The notes under the pieces: model-generated | What the model was told of the DNA's origin: nothing | Database searches by the model: none | Seen by the model: only the letters and a program-made list of their open reading frames with translations | Assembly: GCF_002088275.1 (NCBI RefSeq) | Contig: NZ_AQQS01000019.1 | Coordinates: forward strand, 45,633-109,632 | Source of the DNA: Aurantimonas sp. 22II-16-19i | GTDB lineage: Bacteria; Pseudomonadota; Alphaproteobacteria; Rhizobiales; Rhizobiaceae | Direction: 5' to 3' | Length of the DNA stretch: 64,000 bases | Shown: piece after piece, positions 41,070 through 51,166 of the stretch | Numbering within the stretch: the stretch's first letter is position 1 | Layout of the letters: each line of letters starts with the position of its first letter | Translations under genes and position numbers: made by a program

Positions 41070-42317
41070 CTACATCTCCATGCCGAGATGCTTGGCCACC
41101 GTGTGGACGTCCTTGTCGCCGCGGCCGCAGAGGTTCATCACGATGATCTGGTCGCGGTCCATCTTCGGGGCGCGCTTGATCACCTCGGCGAGGGCGTGGG
41201 CGGGCTCCAGCGCCGGGATGATGCCCTCGGTGCGGGTCAGCACCTGGAACGCCGCCAGCGCCTCGGTGTCCATGATCGGGACGTATTCGACCCGGCCGGT
41301 GTCCTTCAGCCAGGAATGCTCCGGCCCGATGCCGGGATAGTCGAGGCCGGCCGAGATCGAATGGCCTTCCTTGATCTGTCCGTCGCCGTCCTGCAAGAGA
41401 TAGGTGCGGTTGCCGTGGAGGACGCCCGGCGAGCCGGCGGTGAGCGAGGCGCAGTGCTCCTCGCCGTCGAGCCCCTTGCCGCCCGCCTCGACGCCGACGA
41501 TGGCGACGTCCTTGTCGTCGAGGAAGGGGTGGAACAGGCCGATGGCGTTGGATCCGCCGCCGACCGCGGCGACCAGCATGTCCGGCAGCCGGCCCTCGAC
41601 CTCAAGCATCTGCTCGCGGGTCTCCTTGCCGATGACGCTCTGGAATTCCCGGACGAGCTCGGGATAAGGATGCGGGCCGGCGGCGGTGCCGATCAGGTAG
41701 TAGGTCGAGTCGACATTCGTCACCCAGTCCCGCAGCGCCTCGTTCATGGCGTCCTTCAAGGTGCCGTGGCCGGCGGTGACGGGCACCACCTCGGCGCCGA
41801 GGAGCTTCATGCGGAAGACGTTGGGCGCCTGCCGCTCGACGTCGGTGGCGCCCATGTAGACGACGCAGGGCAGGCCGAACCGCGCGCAGACCGTCGCCGT
41901 CGCGACGCCGTGCTGGCCGGCGCCGGTCTCCGCGATGATGCGGGTCTTGCCCATCTTGCGGGCGAGCAGGATCTGACCGACGCAGTTGTTGATCTTGTGC
42001 GAGCCGGTGTGGTTCAGCTCGTCGCGCTTGAAGTAGATCTTGGCGCCGCCGGCCAGCCCCTGGCTTTCGGACACCTGACGAAGCTCCTCGGTCAGCCGCT
42101 CGGCGAAGTAGAGCGGCGAAGGCCGGCCGATATAGTGCTTGTTGAGCCCGTCGAGCTCGGCCCTGAACGCCGGATCGACCCGGGCGGTGTTCCAGGCGTC
42201 CTGCAGGTCGAGGATCAGCGGCATCAGCGTCTCGGCGACGAAGCGCCCGCCGAACAGGCCGAAGCGGCCCTCTTCGTCGGGGCCGGCGCGGAAGGAGTTG
42301 GGCAGTTGCTGGTTCAC
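41070..42317 (-). CDS. trpB: Tryptophan synthase beta chain
   Basis: 415-residue PLP enzyme that joins indole and serine to tryptophan. PLP lysine in [25 protein letters not shown] and the phosphate loop VGGGSNAIG are conserved. Start is GTG at 42317, overlapping the trpF stop by 4 bp. Together with trpF it is separated from trpA (17.9 kb), although the two subunits act as one complex. Confidence 0.97.
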   Translation of the reverse strand: MNQQLPNSFRAGPDEEGRFGLFGGRFVAETLMPLILDLQDAWNTARVDPAFRAELDGLNKHYIGRPSPLYFAERLTEELRQVSESQGLAGGAKIYFKRDELNHTGSHKINNCVGQILLARKMGKTRIIAETGAGQHGVATATVCARFGLPCVVYMGATDVERQAPNVFRMKLLGAEVVPVTAGHGTLKDAMNEALRDWVTNVDSTYYLIGTAAGPHPYPELVREFQSVIGKETREQMLEVEGRLPDMLVAAVGGGSNAIGLFHPFLDDKDVAIVGVEAGGKGLDGEEHCASLTAGSPGVLHGNRTYLLQDGDGQIKEGHSISAGLDYPGIGPEHSWLKDTGRVEYVPIMDTEALAAFQVLTRTEGIIPALEPAHALAEVIKRAPKMDRDQIIVMNLCGRGDKDVHTVAKHLGMEM

Positions 42318-42991
42318 GGGGCTATCGCCTTTCTGGCTCGACCGGCAGCCGTCAGCCGGTCGATCGCGTCGAAGAATGCGTGGATGCGAGCGACGTCTTT
42401 CACGCCCGGCGCGCTTTCGACGCCGGAGGAGACGTCGATCCCCGAGGGTCGCGCGATCGCCAGCGCCTCGGCGACGTTCTCCGCGTCGATCCCACCGGAA
42501 AGCATGTAGGGCAGATCCGGGTCAAGGGCATCGAGCAGCCGCCAGTCGAAGGCGACGCCGTTGCCTCCCGGCAGGTTCGAACCCTTGGGGCGCCGGGAAT
42601 CGAGAAGGATCCGATCGGCGACGCTGCGATAGGCCGCGACGGCACCGAGATCGGCGGCCTCAGCCACCGGCAGCGCCTTCATCACCTTCAGCCCGGTCCG
42701 CGCCTTGACCTCGGCGGCCCGCTCGGGCGCCTCCTTGCCGTGCAGCTGCAGCCAGTCCGGCCGGACCTCCTCGGCAAAGCGGGCAAGCAGCGCATCGTCC
42801 GGATCGACGGTGACGATGACGGTGGCGGCCCGGCCGGCGACGAGGCGCACCAGCTCCGCCATGGGCTCGACGGCGAGATGCCGGGGGCTCCTGGCGAAAT
42901 GCACGAAGCCGACATGCGACGCGCCGCGTGCGAGCGCCGCATCGAGGGTGTCGGGCGTGGACAGGCCACAGATTTTGACGTCGGGTTTCAT
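42314..42991 (-). CDS. trpF: Phosphoribosylanthranilate isomerase
   Basis: 225-residue TIM barrel that converts phosphoribosylanthranilate to CdRP in tryptophan synthesis. [12 protein letters not shown] carries the catalytic Cys, VTVDPDD the catalytic Asp, and [10 protein letters not shown] and DVSSGVES the phosphate-binding loops. ATG 42991 gives the standard MKPDVKICG start. Order metallopeptidase-trpF-trpB on the minus strand, 52 bp after the peptidase gene. Confidence 0.95.
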   Translation of the reverse strand: MKPDVKICGLSTPDTLDAALARGASHVGFVHFARSPRHLAVEPMAELVRLVAGRAATVIVTVDPDDALLARFAEEVRPDWLQLHGKEAPERAAEVKARTGLKVMKALPVAEAADLGAVAAYRSVADRILLDSRRPKGSNLPGGNGVAFDWRLLDALDPDLPYMLSGGIDAENVAEALAIARPSGIDVSSGVESAPGVKDVARIHAFFDAIDRLTAAGRARKAIAP

Positions 42992-43043
42992 GGGTGTGGA
43001 AGTGGCATCGAAACGCGGCGGTGTCGAGAGGCGTATCCGCCCT

Positions 43044-43880
43044 TCACCCCACCCCCACCGCATGCAGCCCCGACCCATGCCGCTTCAGCCAGGCCTTGCC
43101 GGCGTCCATGTCCGGGCAGAGCTTTCGGCACAGCGCCCAGAATTCCGGCCCGTGGTTCATCTCGCGAAAATGCGCCACCTCGTGGGCGGCGAGATAGTCG
43201 AGGACGGCAGGCGGGGCCATGACGATGCGCCAGGAGAAGGCGAGCCGGCGGTCCGACGAGCAGGAGCCCCAGCGGCTGGTGGTGTCCTTGATGGTGATGG
43301 CGCGGGGCTCGAGGCCGACGGCGGCGGCATGGATCTTCACCGCGGCTTCGAGGTCCCGGCGCGCCTCCCGGCGCAGATAGTCGAGCACCCGGCGGGAAAA
43401 ATGCTCCGGCGTCCCGCCGACGAGGAGCTGCTGGCCGACGGCTCCGACGGCAACGACGGCGGACCCGAGATCGGTCGGCTCGTCATCAGGCAGACCCAAC
43501 TCGGCAGGCCCAAGATCAAAGGATCCCGCCTCGCCGGCGAGGGCCGCCAGCCGCGTCACCAGGCGTCCGCCGCGATGGGTGAGGAGGGTCGGCACGCCGC
43601 GCAGCGGGATCACGGCGCCGGGGGCGATGGCGACACGGTCGGGCACCCGCGCGATGCGCTCCTCGACCCAGCCGCGGTGGCGATCGAGAAAGGCGCGGAT
43701 CTTGCCGGCGGAGAGGCCCCGCGGCACCGTCACGATGAGGCCGCCGCCCCCCGGCGCGATCCGCATGATCATGCGCTTGGCCCGCGGGTTCTGGCGCACG
43801 GTCAAGGGCAACTGTCCGCCGGCGATCTCGATCGCATCGGGCAGCGGCGGCTCTGGCTTGCGGCGAAGAAGCTGGGGCAT
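43044..43880 (-). CDS. YgjP-like (SprT/M48-type) zinc metallopeptidase
   Basis: 278 residues. The C-terminal zinc motif HEVAHFREMNHGPEFW (H-E-x2-H) and preceding SRWGSCSSDRRLAFSWR identify the YgjP/DUF45 metallopeptidase family. N-terminal half has the usual VRQNPRAKRMIMRI strand region. A ~40-residue Asp/Gly/Ala-rich insertion sits mid-protein. Substrate unknown, cytoplasmic. First gene of a likely three-gene unit with trpF and trpB. Confidence 0.87.
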   Translation of the reverse strand: MPQLLRRKPEPPLPDAIEIAGGQLPLTVRQNPRAKRMIMRIAPGGGGLIVTVPRGLSAGKIRAFLDRHRGWVEERIARVPDRVAIAPGAVIPLRGVPTLLTHRGGRLVTRLAALAGEAGSFDLGPAELGLPDDEPTDLGSAVVAVGAVGQQLLVGGTPEHFSRRVLDYLRREARRDLEAAVKIHAAAVGLEPRAITIKDTTSRWGSCSSDRRLAFSWRIVMAPPAVLDYLAAHEVAHFREMNHGPEFWALCRKLCPDMDAGKAWLKRHGSGLHAVGVG

Positions 43881-44131
43881 CGGGGCGCCTGAAATCCGGC
43901 AGGAGCGAACGTGTCGGCGGCGAACGGCTGGGGCGGCACCGACGGGCCCTCCCGGCGAATCTGACGCCAGAGCCCAACTCTAGCCGACAAGACGAGGCGG
44001 CGGCACCCCGCAGGATACCGCCGCCCATGAGAATCAACGAGTTTCGTCACCTCGGCACAGGAAGCCGGGCTGGAGCAAGGTGGTCGGATGCGGCCCGGCC
44101 TCACTCTCGGCAGGACCGCTGGCCGCAAGCC

Positions 44132-44575
44132 TCAGGCCGGGTGGCCGTCGACGATCGGGCCGCCATTGTCGCGGCCGGTGTCGCGGGACCGACGATCACG
44201 CATGAACCTGTCGAATTCTTCCTGGTCCTTGGCGCGGCGCAGCTCGCGGGCATAGGCCTCGAACTCGGCGGCCGCCTCGTTCAGCCGGCGACGCTCCTCG
44301 TCGAGCCGGCGAAGCTCGGTGTCGCGCCAGTCGTCGAAGGCGACGTTGCCGGTGCGCTCGGCGGCGAAGGGCTGCTTGAAGCCAGCCCGCTTCATCGAAA
44401 ACATGAACTTGTCCGTCGTGGTGTTGACATCGCGTTTGAAGCCTTCGAGGCGCTCGCCCCACAGAATGTAGGCCAGCATGGCAAGGCCGACCGGCCACCA
44501 GATGAAGAAACCGCCGACCATCACGGCGATCGTCACCGGCGTCCAGGCCGGACGAATCAGGGCTTGTGAAGACAT
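44132..44575 (-). CDS. DUF2852 membrane protein
   Basis: 147 residues. An N-terminal hydrophobic region (WTPVTIAVMVGGFFIWWPVGLAMLAYILWG) spans the membrane; the rest is a charged helical segment (RRLDEERRRLNEAAAEFEAYARELRRAKDQEEFDRFM), probably coiled coil. Typical DUF2852 of Rhizobiales, function unknown. ATG 44575 has AAGGAACG upstream on its strand. Confidence 0.82.
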   Translation of the reverse strand: MSSQALIRPAWTPVTIAVMVGGFFIWWPVGLAMLAYILWGERLEGFKRDVNTTTDKFMFSMKRAGFKQPFAAERTGNVAFDDWRDTELRRLDEERRRLNEAAAEFEAYARELRRAKDQEEFDRFMRDRRSRDTGRDNGGPIVDGHPA

Positions 44576-44760
44576 CGCAGTCACGTTCCTTTTGAAAATG
44601 GCCGCGACGACAAGCATCGCGGGAGAGTGACCTCTCATTTGTTTCGGATATCCAAGAGATGGTGAGTGAAAATTCGCCGTTCAATGCTCGCACGGCAAAA
44701 TTCGACCGGCGCGCCGTCGATTTCCGCGAAGGCGTTTCGGACGCCGCCCCGGCCCGGAGC

Positions 44761-45357
44761 TCAGCGGATACCGCGTTCGGACCCTGCCCGCTCGCCACCC
44801 GCCGCACGGGCCGGGCCGGCTGACAGGGTGCGCAGGATGTCCCTGGCGACGAAATCCGCCGCCCGCGCGAAGGCCTCGTCGGTATCGCCACGAAACGAGA
44901 TCACCCGGTCGAAGACCAGCCGGTTCGCCGCAACGTCGAGGACGTCGATGCGTCCGAAGCCGACGAGGGTGCTCATCTTGTGGACGCCGCCGAAGACCAG
45001 GTAGTCGGCGCCAGCCGCCCTTGCCGCGCGCAGCATCGGTTCCGGCCGCAGGGTCTCCAGGCTGCAGGCGTCCCGGGCCATGCAACCGAGGGGCACGGCC
45101 GCATAGGCTCCAACGTCCCCGGTCAGCCCGGCTTCGAGCCGCGTGCGGAAGAGATCGAGCCTCGCCGCATGCTCGGCCGTCTGGTCGCGAACCTCGCCGG
45201 AGGTGTCCTTGTAGTCGAACTTCGCGACCGCGATCCGGGGCGCCTCGCGGCCCGCGCCGCGAGCGCCCCCCTCGTCGGCAGCCCCTGCGGAGCTTGCCGC
45301 GAGCAGCACGGCCATGATGCCGGCAAGAAGCCGGTCGGTTCCGAAACGTCTCGCCAT
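44761..45357 (-). CDS. DUF2380-like periplasmic protein
   Basis: 198 residues. Signal peptide MARRFGTDRLLAGIMAVLLA with cleavage near SAGAA. The mature part begins IAVAKFDYKDTSGEVRDQT, characteristic of DUF2380, with two cysteines (GCMARDAC) likely disulfide-bonded, and ADYLVFGGVHKMSTLV as in TolB/CsgG-like lipoproteins. Function unknown, periplasmic. GGAGGAG precedes the ATG. The leader contains a 15-bp tandem repeat. Confidence 0.75.
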   Translation of the reverse strand: MARRFGTDRLLAGIMAVLLAASSAGAADEGGARGAGREAPRIAVAKFDYKDTSGEVRDQTAEHAARLDLFRTRLEAGLTGDVGAYAAVPLGCMARDACSLETLRPEPMLRAARAAGADYLVFGGVHKMSTLVGFGRIDVLDVAANRLVFDRVISFRGDTDEAFARAADFVARDILRTLSAGPARAAGGERAGSERGIR

Positions 45358-45368
45358 CGTCTCCTCCC

Positions 45369-45409
45369 GTTCCCGCCGGCCCCGTTCCCGCCGGCCCTGT
45401 TCCTGCCGG
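45369..45409. repeat. 15-bp tandem repeat in the DUF2380 leader
   Basis: GTTCCCGCCGGCCC[CT] occurs at 45369-45383 and 45384-45398, with a third partial copy GTTCCTGCCGG at 45399-45409. It lies 12 bp upstream of the DUF2380 start, overlapping its SD region, and 51 bp past the stop of the SLC13 gene. Copy number could vary and affect translation. Confidence 0.75.
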
Positions 45410-45459
45410 ACAATTTCCGTCGGCCGGGCGCGGCCTCCCGCCACTGCGGAGCGGCACCG

Positions 45460-47016
45460 TCAGTTCGCGGCAGGGGCGGCTCCGCCTCCCTCGCTGCCCG
45501 ACGCCCAGGCCGGCATTTCCCCGACCGTCACGCCGAACAGCGTCGTCAAAAGCAGATAGCCGAGGGTCGAGATGACGATCAGCGCCGCCAGATTGTGGAA
45601 GCCACCATAGCGGACCATCTGCGGGATCGTCACCTTGCCGGAGGCGAAGACCAGCGCGTTCGGCGGCGTCGCCACCGGCAGCATGAAGGCCATGGAGGCG
45701 GCCAGCGCGGCGGGCACCGACAGCATCAGGGGATTTTCGCCGAGGGTCTGGGAGAGCGCTGCGACCAGCGGCAGGAAGGTCGCGGCGGTCGCCGTGTTGG
45801 AGGTGAACTCGGTGAGCAGCAGGATGACCAGAGCGACCAGCAGAACCAGTCCGAGCAGGGGCAGCGCGCCGCCGAAGCTGCCCAGCGCCTCGCCGATCCA
45901 CTGGTCGAGCCCGGTGGCCGAGACCGCCTTGGCAAGGCTCAGCCCGCCGCCGAAGAGCAGGAGCACCCCCCAGGGAATGGCGGCCGCCGTCTTCCAGTCG
46001 AGGACGCCCTCCCCCGTCTGCTTGCCGCCCGGAACGAGAAAGAGAACGAGTGCGGCGGCGATCGCGATGCCGGCGTCGTCGAGCCCCGGCACGTAGTCGT
46101 CGAGGATGGTCCGGAAGATCCACGCCAGCGCCGCGGCGACGAAGACGATCCCGACGACCACCTCGCCGCGCGACCAGCCGCCGAGATCGGCGATCCGCCT
46201 GGCGATCAGCTCCGACGCGCCGTCGATCTCGCGGCGATCGAGCCGGATGAGAAGGCGCGTCAGGAGCAGCCAGGAGATGACGAGCATGACGAGGGCGACC
46301 GGCAGGCCGATCAGCATCCAGCGGCCGAAGCCGAGATCGTAGCCATATTGCTGGGACAGGCTGCCCGCCAGAAGCGCGTTGGGCGGTGTTCCGATCAGGG
46401 TCGCGACGCCGCCGATCGAGGCGGCATAGGCGACGCCGAGGAGCAGGGCGAGAGGAAAGCGGCCGATGGTGTCGCCCGCGCCGGTCTCGCCCTCCAGGAG
46501 CTTCGCCACGGACAGGGCGATGGGCAGCATCATCACCGTCGTGGCGGTGTTGGAAACCCACATCGAAAGGAACGCGGTCGCCAGCATGAATCCGCCGACG
46601 ATCATGGGCTGGCGAGAGCCGGTCCTGGCGACGATGTTGAGGGCGATGCGCCGGTGGAGCTCCCATTTCTCCATGGCGCCGGCGAGCATGAAGCCGCCCA
46701 TGAAGAGGAAGATGATCGGATCGGCATAGGGCGCGGCGGCGGCGTCCATCTCGGCGGCGCCGACCAGCGGGAAGAGGACGAGCGGGACGAGAGCCGTCGC
46801 CGAGACCGGGATCGCCTCGGTGATCCACCAGACGATCATCAGGCAGGCGACGGCGACGACCCGCCATCCCTCGACGGACAGCCCCTCTGGGGCCGGAAGC
46901 AGCAGGAGGAGAAGAAACAGCGCCATCCCCAGGAGCGCCGGACGCGGCCGGAGCGAGCGCCTGGACTGCCCGTCCGCTTCCCCTTGCTGCGCTCCGGCGC
47001 CTGCCTTCACTGCCAT
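45460..47016 (-). CDS. SLC13/DASS-family anion symporter
   Basis: 518-residue inner-membrane permease with ~11-13 spans. The two SNT motifs that bind the carboxylate and Na+ are present: [13 protein letters not shown] and [24 protein letters not shown] and [13 protein letters not shown] are the adjoining P-loops. Probably imports dicarboxylates or sulfate-like anions with sodium. ATG 47016 has AGGAGGT nine bases before. The cytosolic N-terminus is ~30 residues. Confidence 0.88.
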   Translation of the reverse strand: MAVKAGAGAQQGEADGQSRRSLRPRPALLGMALFLLLLLLPAPEGLSVEGWRVVAVACLMIVWWITEAIPVSATALVPLVLFPLVGAAEMDAAAAPYADPIIFLFMGGFMLAGAMEKWELHRRIALNIVARTGSRQPMIVGGFMLATAFLSMWVSNTATTVMMLPIALSVAKLLEGETGAGDTIGRFPLALLLGVAYAASIGGVATLIGTPPNALLAGSLSQQYGYDLGFGRWMLIGLPVALVMLVISWLLLTRLLIRLDRREIDGASELIARRIADLGGWSRGEVVVGIVFVAAALAWIFRTILDDYVPGLDDAGIAIAAALVLFLVPGGKQTGEGVLDWKTAAAIPWGVLLLFGGGLSLAKAVSATGLDQWIGEALGSFGGALPLLGLVLLVALVILLLTEFTSNTATAATFLPLVAALSQTLGENPLMLSVPAALAASMAFMLPVATPPNALVFASGKVTIPQMVRYGGFHNLAALIVISTLGYLLLTTLFGVTVGEMPAWASGSEGGGAAPAAN

Positions 47017-47209
47017 CGACGAGACCTCCTTCGAACCGGCCAGCGGCCTCTTCTTCCGACCGTGTGATGTGGCAGCGTCGTCCCGGCCGGCAAGCCGCAG
47101 GCCCGCCGGCAGCGCACGCCGACACCGAAACGAATCATGCCTGTCGTCGCCCCGTTGCATGCCGGCGTTAGCCTCGCGGGCGAGATCCAGCCCTCCAGGA
47201 GACGCCGCC

Positions 47210-48508
47210 ATGCGAAGCCTTCGCCACAGCCTCATGTTCCTTGCAGCGCTCGCCGTGACCGGCGTGACCACCGCGGCCAAGGCAGCCGACACGGCGGCGC
47301 CGGGCGCGTCTCCGGTCCCTGTGCAAGCCGCGATCGGGGTGCGCCCGCTGGCGCTTCTCGACGCGCTGGAAGCCGGCCCGCTGAAGGAGAAGCTCGCCGC
47401 CTGCGTCGGCCAGCCGATGACGGCCAATGCCTGGTCGATCGGCCATCGCGGGGCTCCGCTGCAGTTTCCCGAGCATTCGCGGGAGTCCTATCTCGCCGCT
47501 GCGCGTCAGGGCGCCGGCGTCATCGAATGCGACGTCGCCTTCACCAAGGATCGCGAGCTCGTCTGCCGCCATTCCCAGTGCGACCTGCACACCACCACCG
47601 ACATCCTGACGCGGCCGGACCTTGCGGCGAAGTGCACCCAGCCCTTCACGCCCGCCGACGCGGCGGCGGGCACGGAGGCGAGCGCCAAGTGCTGCACCTC
47701 CGACCTGACGCTCGCCGAGTTCATGTCGCTGAAGGCCAAGATGGATTCCTCCGACAAGACGGCGACCACCGCCGAGGCCTATCAGGGCGGCAACGCCACC
47801 TGGCGCACGACGCTCTATTCGCCGGGCACGGTGATGAGCCACAAGGACTACATCGCGCTCATCAAGTCGCTCGGCCGCAAGTTCACGCCCGAACTGAAGA
47901 CGCCGGAAGTCGACATGCCCTATGAGGGCGACTACACCCAGGAAGCCTATGCGGCGCAGATGATCGCCGACTACAAGGCCGCTGGCGTGCCGGCCTCCGA
48001 CGTCTATCCGCAGTCCTTCCTGCTCGACGACGTCAAGTTCTGGATCAAGAACGATCCGGAGTTCGGTGAGCAAGCCGTCTATCTCGATGATCGCGACGAG
48101 ACGCTGGAAGGCTTCGACGCGATGAACCCCGAGACCTACAAGCCGACGATGCAGGAACTGGCCGATGCCGGCGTGAAGATCGTCGCCCCGCCGCTGTGGA
48201 TGCTGGTGAAGAGCGGCGAGAACGGCGCCATCGTGCCGTCGCCCTATGCCGAAGAGGCCAAGAAGGCCGGGCTGAAGATCATCACCTGGTCGCTGGAGCG
48301 CTCCGGCCCGCTCGCCGGTGGCGGCGGCTGGTACTATCAGAGCATTTCCGACGTGGTGAATGACGACGGCGACATGCTGCGCCTCCTCGACACGTTGGCG
48401 AGCGACATCGGCGTCATCGGCGTGTTCTCCGACTGGCCGGCGACCACGACGTTCTTCGCCAATTGCCTCGGCCTCGGCGGCGAGAGCCAGGCGACGATCC
48501 AAAACTGA
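47210..48508 (+). CDS. Periplasmic glycerophosphodiester phosphodiesterase
   Basis: 432 residues. Signal peptide [20 protein letters not shown] with cleavage near AKAAD. The GDPD active site is [20 protein letters not shown] and [22 protein letters not shown]; it cleaves glycerophosphodiesters to glycerol-3-phosphate and an alcohol. Four extra cysteines (CRHSQCD, AKCTQ, AKCC) suggest disulfides. Larger than cytosolic UgpQ (~250). CAGGAGA precedes the ATG. Product could feed GlpD, but the glycerol importer takes glycerol, so the link is indirect. Confidence 0.88.
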   Translation: MRSLRHSLMFLAALAVTGVTTAAKAADTAAPGASPVPVQAAIGVRPLALLDALEAGPLKEKLAACVGQPMTANAWSIGHRGAPLQFPEHSRESYLAAARQGAGVIECDVAFTKDRELVCRHSQCDLHTTTDILTRPDLAAKCTQPFTPADAAAGTEASAKCCTSDLTLAEFMSLKAKMDSSDKTATTAEAYQGGNATWRTTLYSPGTVMSHKDYIALIKSLGRKFTPELKTPEVDMPYEGDYTQEAYAAQMIADYKAAGVPASDVYPQSFLLDDVKFWIKNDPEFGEQAVYLDDRDETLEGFDAMNPETYKPTMQELADAGVKIVAPPLWMLVKSGENGAIVPSPYAEEAKKAGLKIITWSLERSGPLAGGGGWYYQSISDVVNDDGDMLRLLDTLASDIGVIGVFSDWPATTTFFANCLGLGGESQATIQN

Positions 48509-48575
48509 GGAAAGTGACGCCGACCCGTCGCGACGCGATGGAAAAAGCCGCGCGTCTCGCCAATTATCATGACAG

Positions 48576-48603
48576 GGCGGCCGGGACTGCAGTCCCGGCC
48601 GCC
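48576..48603. terminator. Perfect 28-bp palindrome between GDPD and VOC genes
   Basis: Every base from 48576 to 48603 pairs symmetrically about TGCA at the centre (arm GGCGGCCGGGACTG). It lies 68 bp past the GDPD stop and 26 bp before the VOC start. It could terminate the GDPD transcript, but no T tract follows on either strand, so it may instead be a dyad protein-binding site. Confidence 0.45.
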
Positions 48604-48629
48604 GCTTCGCCTTGATTGAGGAGGTTTCG

Positions 48630-49040
48630 ATGAGTTCGAGCGTGATCCCGACGATCCGCAGCGCCGATGCCCGCGCGATGGTCGACTGGCTCTGCTCGGT
48701 CGTCGGCTTCGAGCGCCGCGCCGTCCACGAGAGCGAGGAGGGCGGCATCGCTCATGCCGAGCTCGTCTATGGCGACGGGATGGTGATGATCGGCGACGCG
48801 CGGGACGATGCGTTCGGCGCGCTGCAGGCTCCGGCGTCGCCGGGCGCCAAGGTCAGCCAGAGCCCCTATGTGGTCGTCGAGGACATCGACAGGCTGTATG
48901 AGGCGGTGCAGGCCGCCGGTGCGACCGTGGTGATGGATCTCTCCGACAAGGACTACGGCTCGCGGGAGTTCTCCTGCCACGACCCCGAGGGCAATCTCTG
49001 GAACTTCGGCACCTACGATCCCTGGCGAGTCGGCGAGTGA
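48630..49040 (+). CDS. VOC (glyoxalase/bleomycin-resistance fold) protein
   Basis: 136 residues, two beta-alpha-beta-beta-beta units of the vicinal oxygen chelate fold (PTIRSADARAMVDWLCSVVGF; YVVVEDIDRLYEAVQAAGA; CHDPEGNLWNFGTYDP). Closest to the PhnB-like/glyoxalase-related group with no defined substrate. GAGGAGG (48618-48624) precedes the ATG at 48630; a TTG at 48612 is an alternative. Confidence 0.82.
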   Translation: MSSSVIPTIRSADARAMVDWLCSVVGFERRAVHESEEGGIAHAELVYGDGMVMIGDARDDAFGALQAPASPGAKVSQSPYVVVEDIDRLYEAVQAAGATVVMDLSDKDYGSREFSCHDPEGNLWNFGTYDPWRVGE

Positions 49041-49209
49041 GCCTGTATTCGCAGGCGGCAGCCCGGGTCCCGGAGGCCATCGCCCCTGCCGGGCGCCGGG
49101 CGCTCGATCTGTCGTCCAAAACGAGGGGCCGCATGACGAACCGCAGACCGATCGACGGCTCCTTGCCGTTTTCTCCCGAGCCTTGCTGTGAAAGCGGGCC
49201 GCAGCACCG

Positions 49210-49884
49210 ATGAACTGGTCCGCCGCGATCGACGCCTATTGCGAGCGCACCAGCCCGGCCTTCTGGGCCGAGCCGCTGAATGCCTGGTCCAACCTCGCCT
49301 TCTTCGCCGCCGCCGCCATCGGCCTCAGCCTCTGGACGTTGCGCGGCGGCAAGGACCCGGCCGGCGGCGCACTCTGCGGGCTGGTCGCGGTGATCGGCGC
49401 GGGCTCCTTCCTGTTCCACACATTCGCCACCCGCTGGGCGAGCCTTGCCGACGTCCTGCCGATCGCGGTTTTCATCTACAGCTATTTCGCGCTCGCCCTC
49501 GTCCGCTTCTTCGGCCTCGCCCTGCCCGCCGCCGGGCTCGCCACCCTCTGCTTCCTCGCCGCCTCGTTTCTCGTCGAGCCGATGCTGGATCCGCTGTTCG
49601 GATCGTCGGCAGGCTACGTGCCGGCCCTCCTGGCGATGCTCGCGATCGGCGGCCTCCTGGTGGCGCAGGATCGGGAACCGGGCAGGCTCGTCCTGTCGGC
49701 CGGAGGCACCTTCCTCGTCTCGCTGACCTTGCGCACCCTCGACGGGCCGCTCTGCGAGCACTGGCCCTACGGCACGCATCTCTTCTGGCATGTGCTCAAC
49801 GCGACGACGCTCGCCCTCCTGCTCGTCGCCGCGATCGACGCCCGGCCGGCCCGCCCGCGCAGCAGCTCGACGCGGCGCGGCTGA
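49210..49884 (+). CDS. Ceramidase-family (CREST) membrane protein
   Basis: 224 residues, seven hydrophobic spans. Zinc-site signatures of the alkaline ceramidase/CREST superfamily are present: AEPLNAWSNLAFF, GSFLFHTFATRWASLADVLPI and WPYGTHLFWHVLNA (His residues in the last two). These are membrane hydrolases of ceramide or related lipids; bacterial members are of unproven substrate. Converges with pyrD, 43 bp. Confidence 0.82.
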   Translation: MNWSAAIDAYCERTSPAFWAEPLNAWSNLAFFAAAAIGLSLWTLRGGKDPAGGALCGLVAVIGAGSFLFHTFATRWASLADVLPIAVFIYSYFALALVRFFGLALPAAGLATLCFLAASFLVEPMLDPLFGSSAGYVPALLAMLAIGGLLVAQDREPGRLVLSAGGTFLVSLTLRTLDGPLCEHWPYGTHLFWHVLNATTLALLLVAAIDARPARPRSSSTRRG

Positions 49885-49927
49885 CGGTTTCGATAGGCGA
49901 TCAGGCCGGAATCCACCGAACCGCGCC

Positions 49928-51025
49928 TCAGACCGGCGGCGGCCCAGCCAAAAGATCGTCCACCCGGCGATCCCGCAGCGCGGCGACATTGTCGATGTCG
50001 CCGATGTCGAGTACGCGCAGCATGCCCTTCAGGATCCGCGCCGGCAGGTGCGGCCCGCCATAGACGAGGCCGGTATAGAGCTGGACGAGATCGGCGCCCG
50101 CCTCGATCTTCATGATCGCGGTGCGCGCGTCGTCGACGCCGCCGACGCCGATCAGCGGGAAGTCCGGGCCGACCGCCCGGCGGAACCGGGCGAGCACCCA
50201 GGTGGAGCGGCGCATCAGCGGCCGGCCGGAGAGGCCGCCGGCCTCGGCCGCGTGGGGCTGTCCCTCGACGCCTTCGCGCGACAGCGTCGTGTTGGAGACG
50301 ATCAACCCGTCCACCGCCCGATGCCGCGCCGCATCGGCGATCTCCTCGATCTGGTCCTCGGAGAGATCGGGGGCGACCTTGACGAAGACCGGCTTTTGCC
50401 CGCCCGCCGTCATCGCCGCATAGCCGTTGCGCGCGGCGACCACCGCCTTCAGCAGACGGTCGAGCTCGCTGCCGGACTGGAAGGCCCGCAGCCCCGGCGT
50501 GTTCGGCGACGAGATGTTGATCGTCAGGTAGTCGGCGAAGCTCTCGAAGACGTTCACCCCTTCGACATAGTCGGCGAGACGATCGGGCGAATCCTTGTTG
50601 GCGCCGACATTCACCCCGACGATGCCGGGCTTGCCGGCCCTGGCCGCGAGCCGCTCGGCCGCATCGGCATGGCCGTCATTGTTGAAGCCGAGCCGGTTGA
50701 TGACGCCGCGCGCCTTCGGCAGCCGGAAGATCCGCGGGCGCGGATTGCCCTCCTGGGGCTGCGGGGTCAGCGTGCCCACCTCGACGAAGCCGAACCCCAG
50801 CTTCAGGGCCTGATCGGGCACCTCGGCGTTCTTGTCGTAGCCGGCGGCAAGGCCGAGGGGGTTGGGAAAGCGGATGCCCGCCACCTCGACATGCAGCCGG
50901 CCGTCCACCGGGATGTCGAGATCGCGCACGAGGCCCCGCTTGAGGGCCGCGATCGACAGGGTGTGGGCGCGCTCGGCATCGAGGCGAAACAGCGCCGGCC
51001 GGGCCAGCCGGTAGAGGAGGCTCAC
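49928..51025 (-). CDS. pyrD: Dihydroorotate dehydrogenase (quinone)
   Basis: 365-residue class 2 enzyme of pyrimidine synthesis, peripheral on the inner membrane. N-terminal helix LARPALFRLDAERAH binds membrane and quinone; GLAAGYDKNAE, INISSPNTPGLR (with the class-2 catalytic Ser region), IVSNTTL and GVGGV are FMN/substrate motifs. Start is GTG at 51025. It follows DUF952 on the same strand, a common rhizobial order. Confidence 0.94.
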   Translation of the reverse strand: MSLLYRLARPALFRLDAERAHTLSIAALKRGLVRDLDIPVDGRLHVEVAGIRFPNPLGLAAGYDKNAEVPDQALKLGFGFVEVGTLTPQPQEGNPRPRIFRLPKARGVINRLGFNNDGHADAAERLAARAGKPGIVGVNVGANKDSPDRLADYVEGVNVFESFADYLTINISSPNTPGLRAFQSGSELDRLLKAVVAARNGYAAMTAGGQKPVFVKVAPDLSEDQIEEIADAARHRAVDGLIVSNTTLSREGVEGQPHAAEAGGLSGRPLMRRSTWVLARFRRAVGPDFPLIGVGGVDDARTAIMKIEAGADLVQLYTGLVYGGPHLPARILKGMLRVLDIGDIDNVAALRDRRVDDLLAGPPPV

Positions 51026-51166
51026 GGGCGTGCTTCCGGTGCGGCCGCGGCCGAGCGGGCGTCGAGCCGGCGCACCTTGCCGAGGCCGGCACGATCTCCG
51101 CGGGGACCTCGACGAACGGGCGACGGAAGGGGAATGAACACTACTGGGGCGGTCACGGCGCGGATG

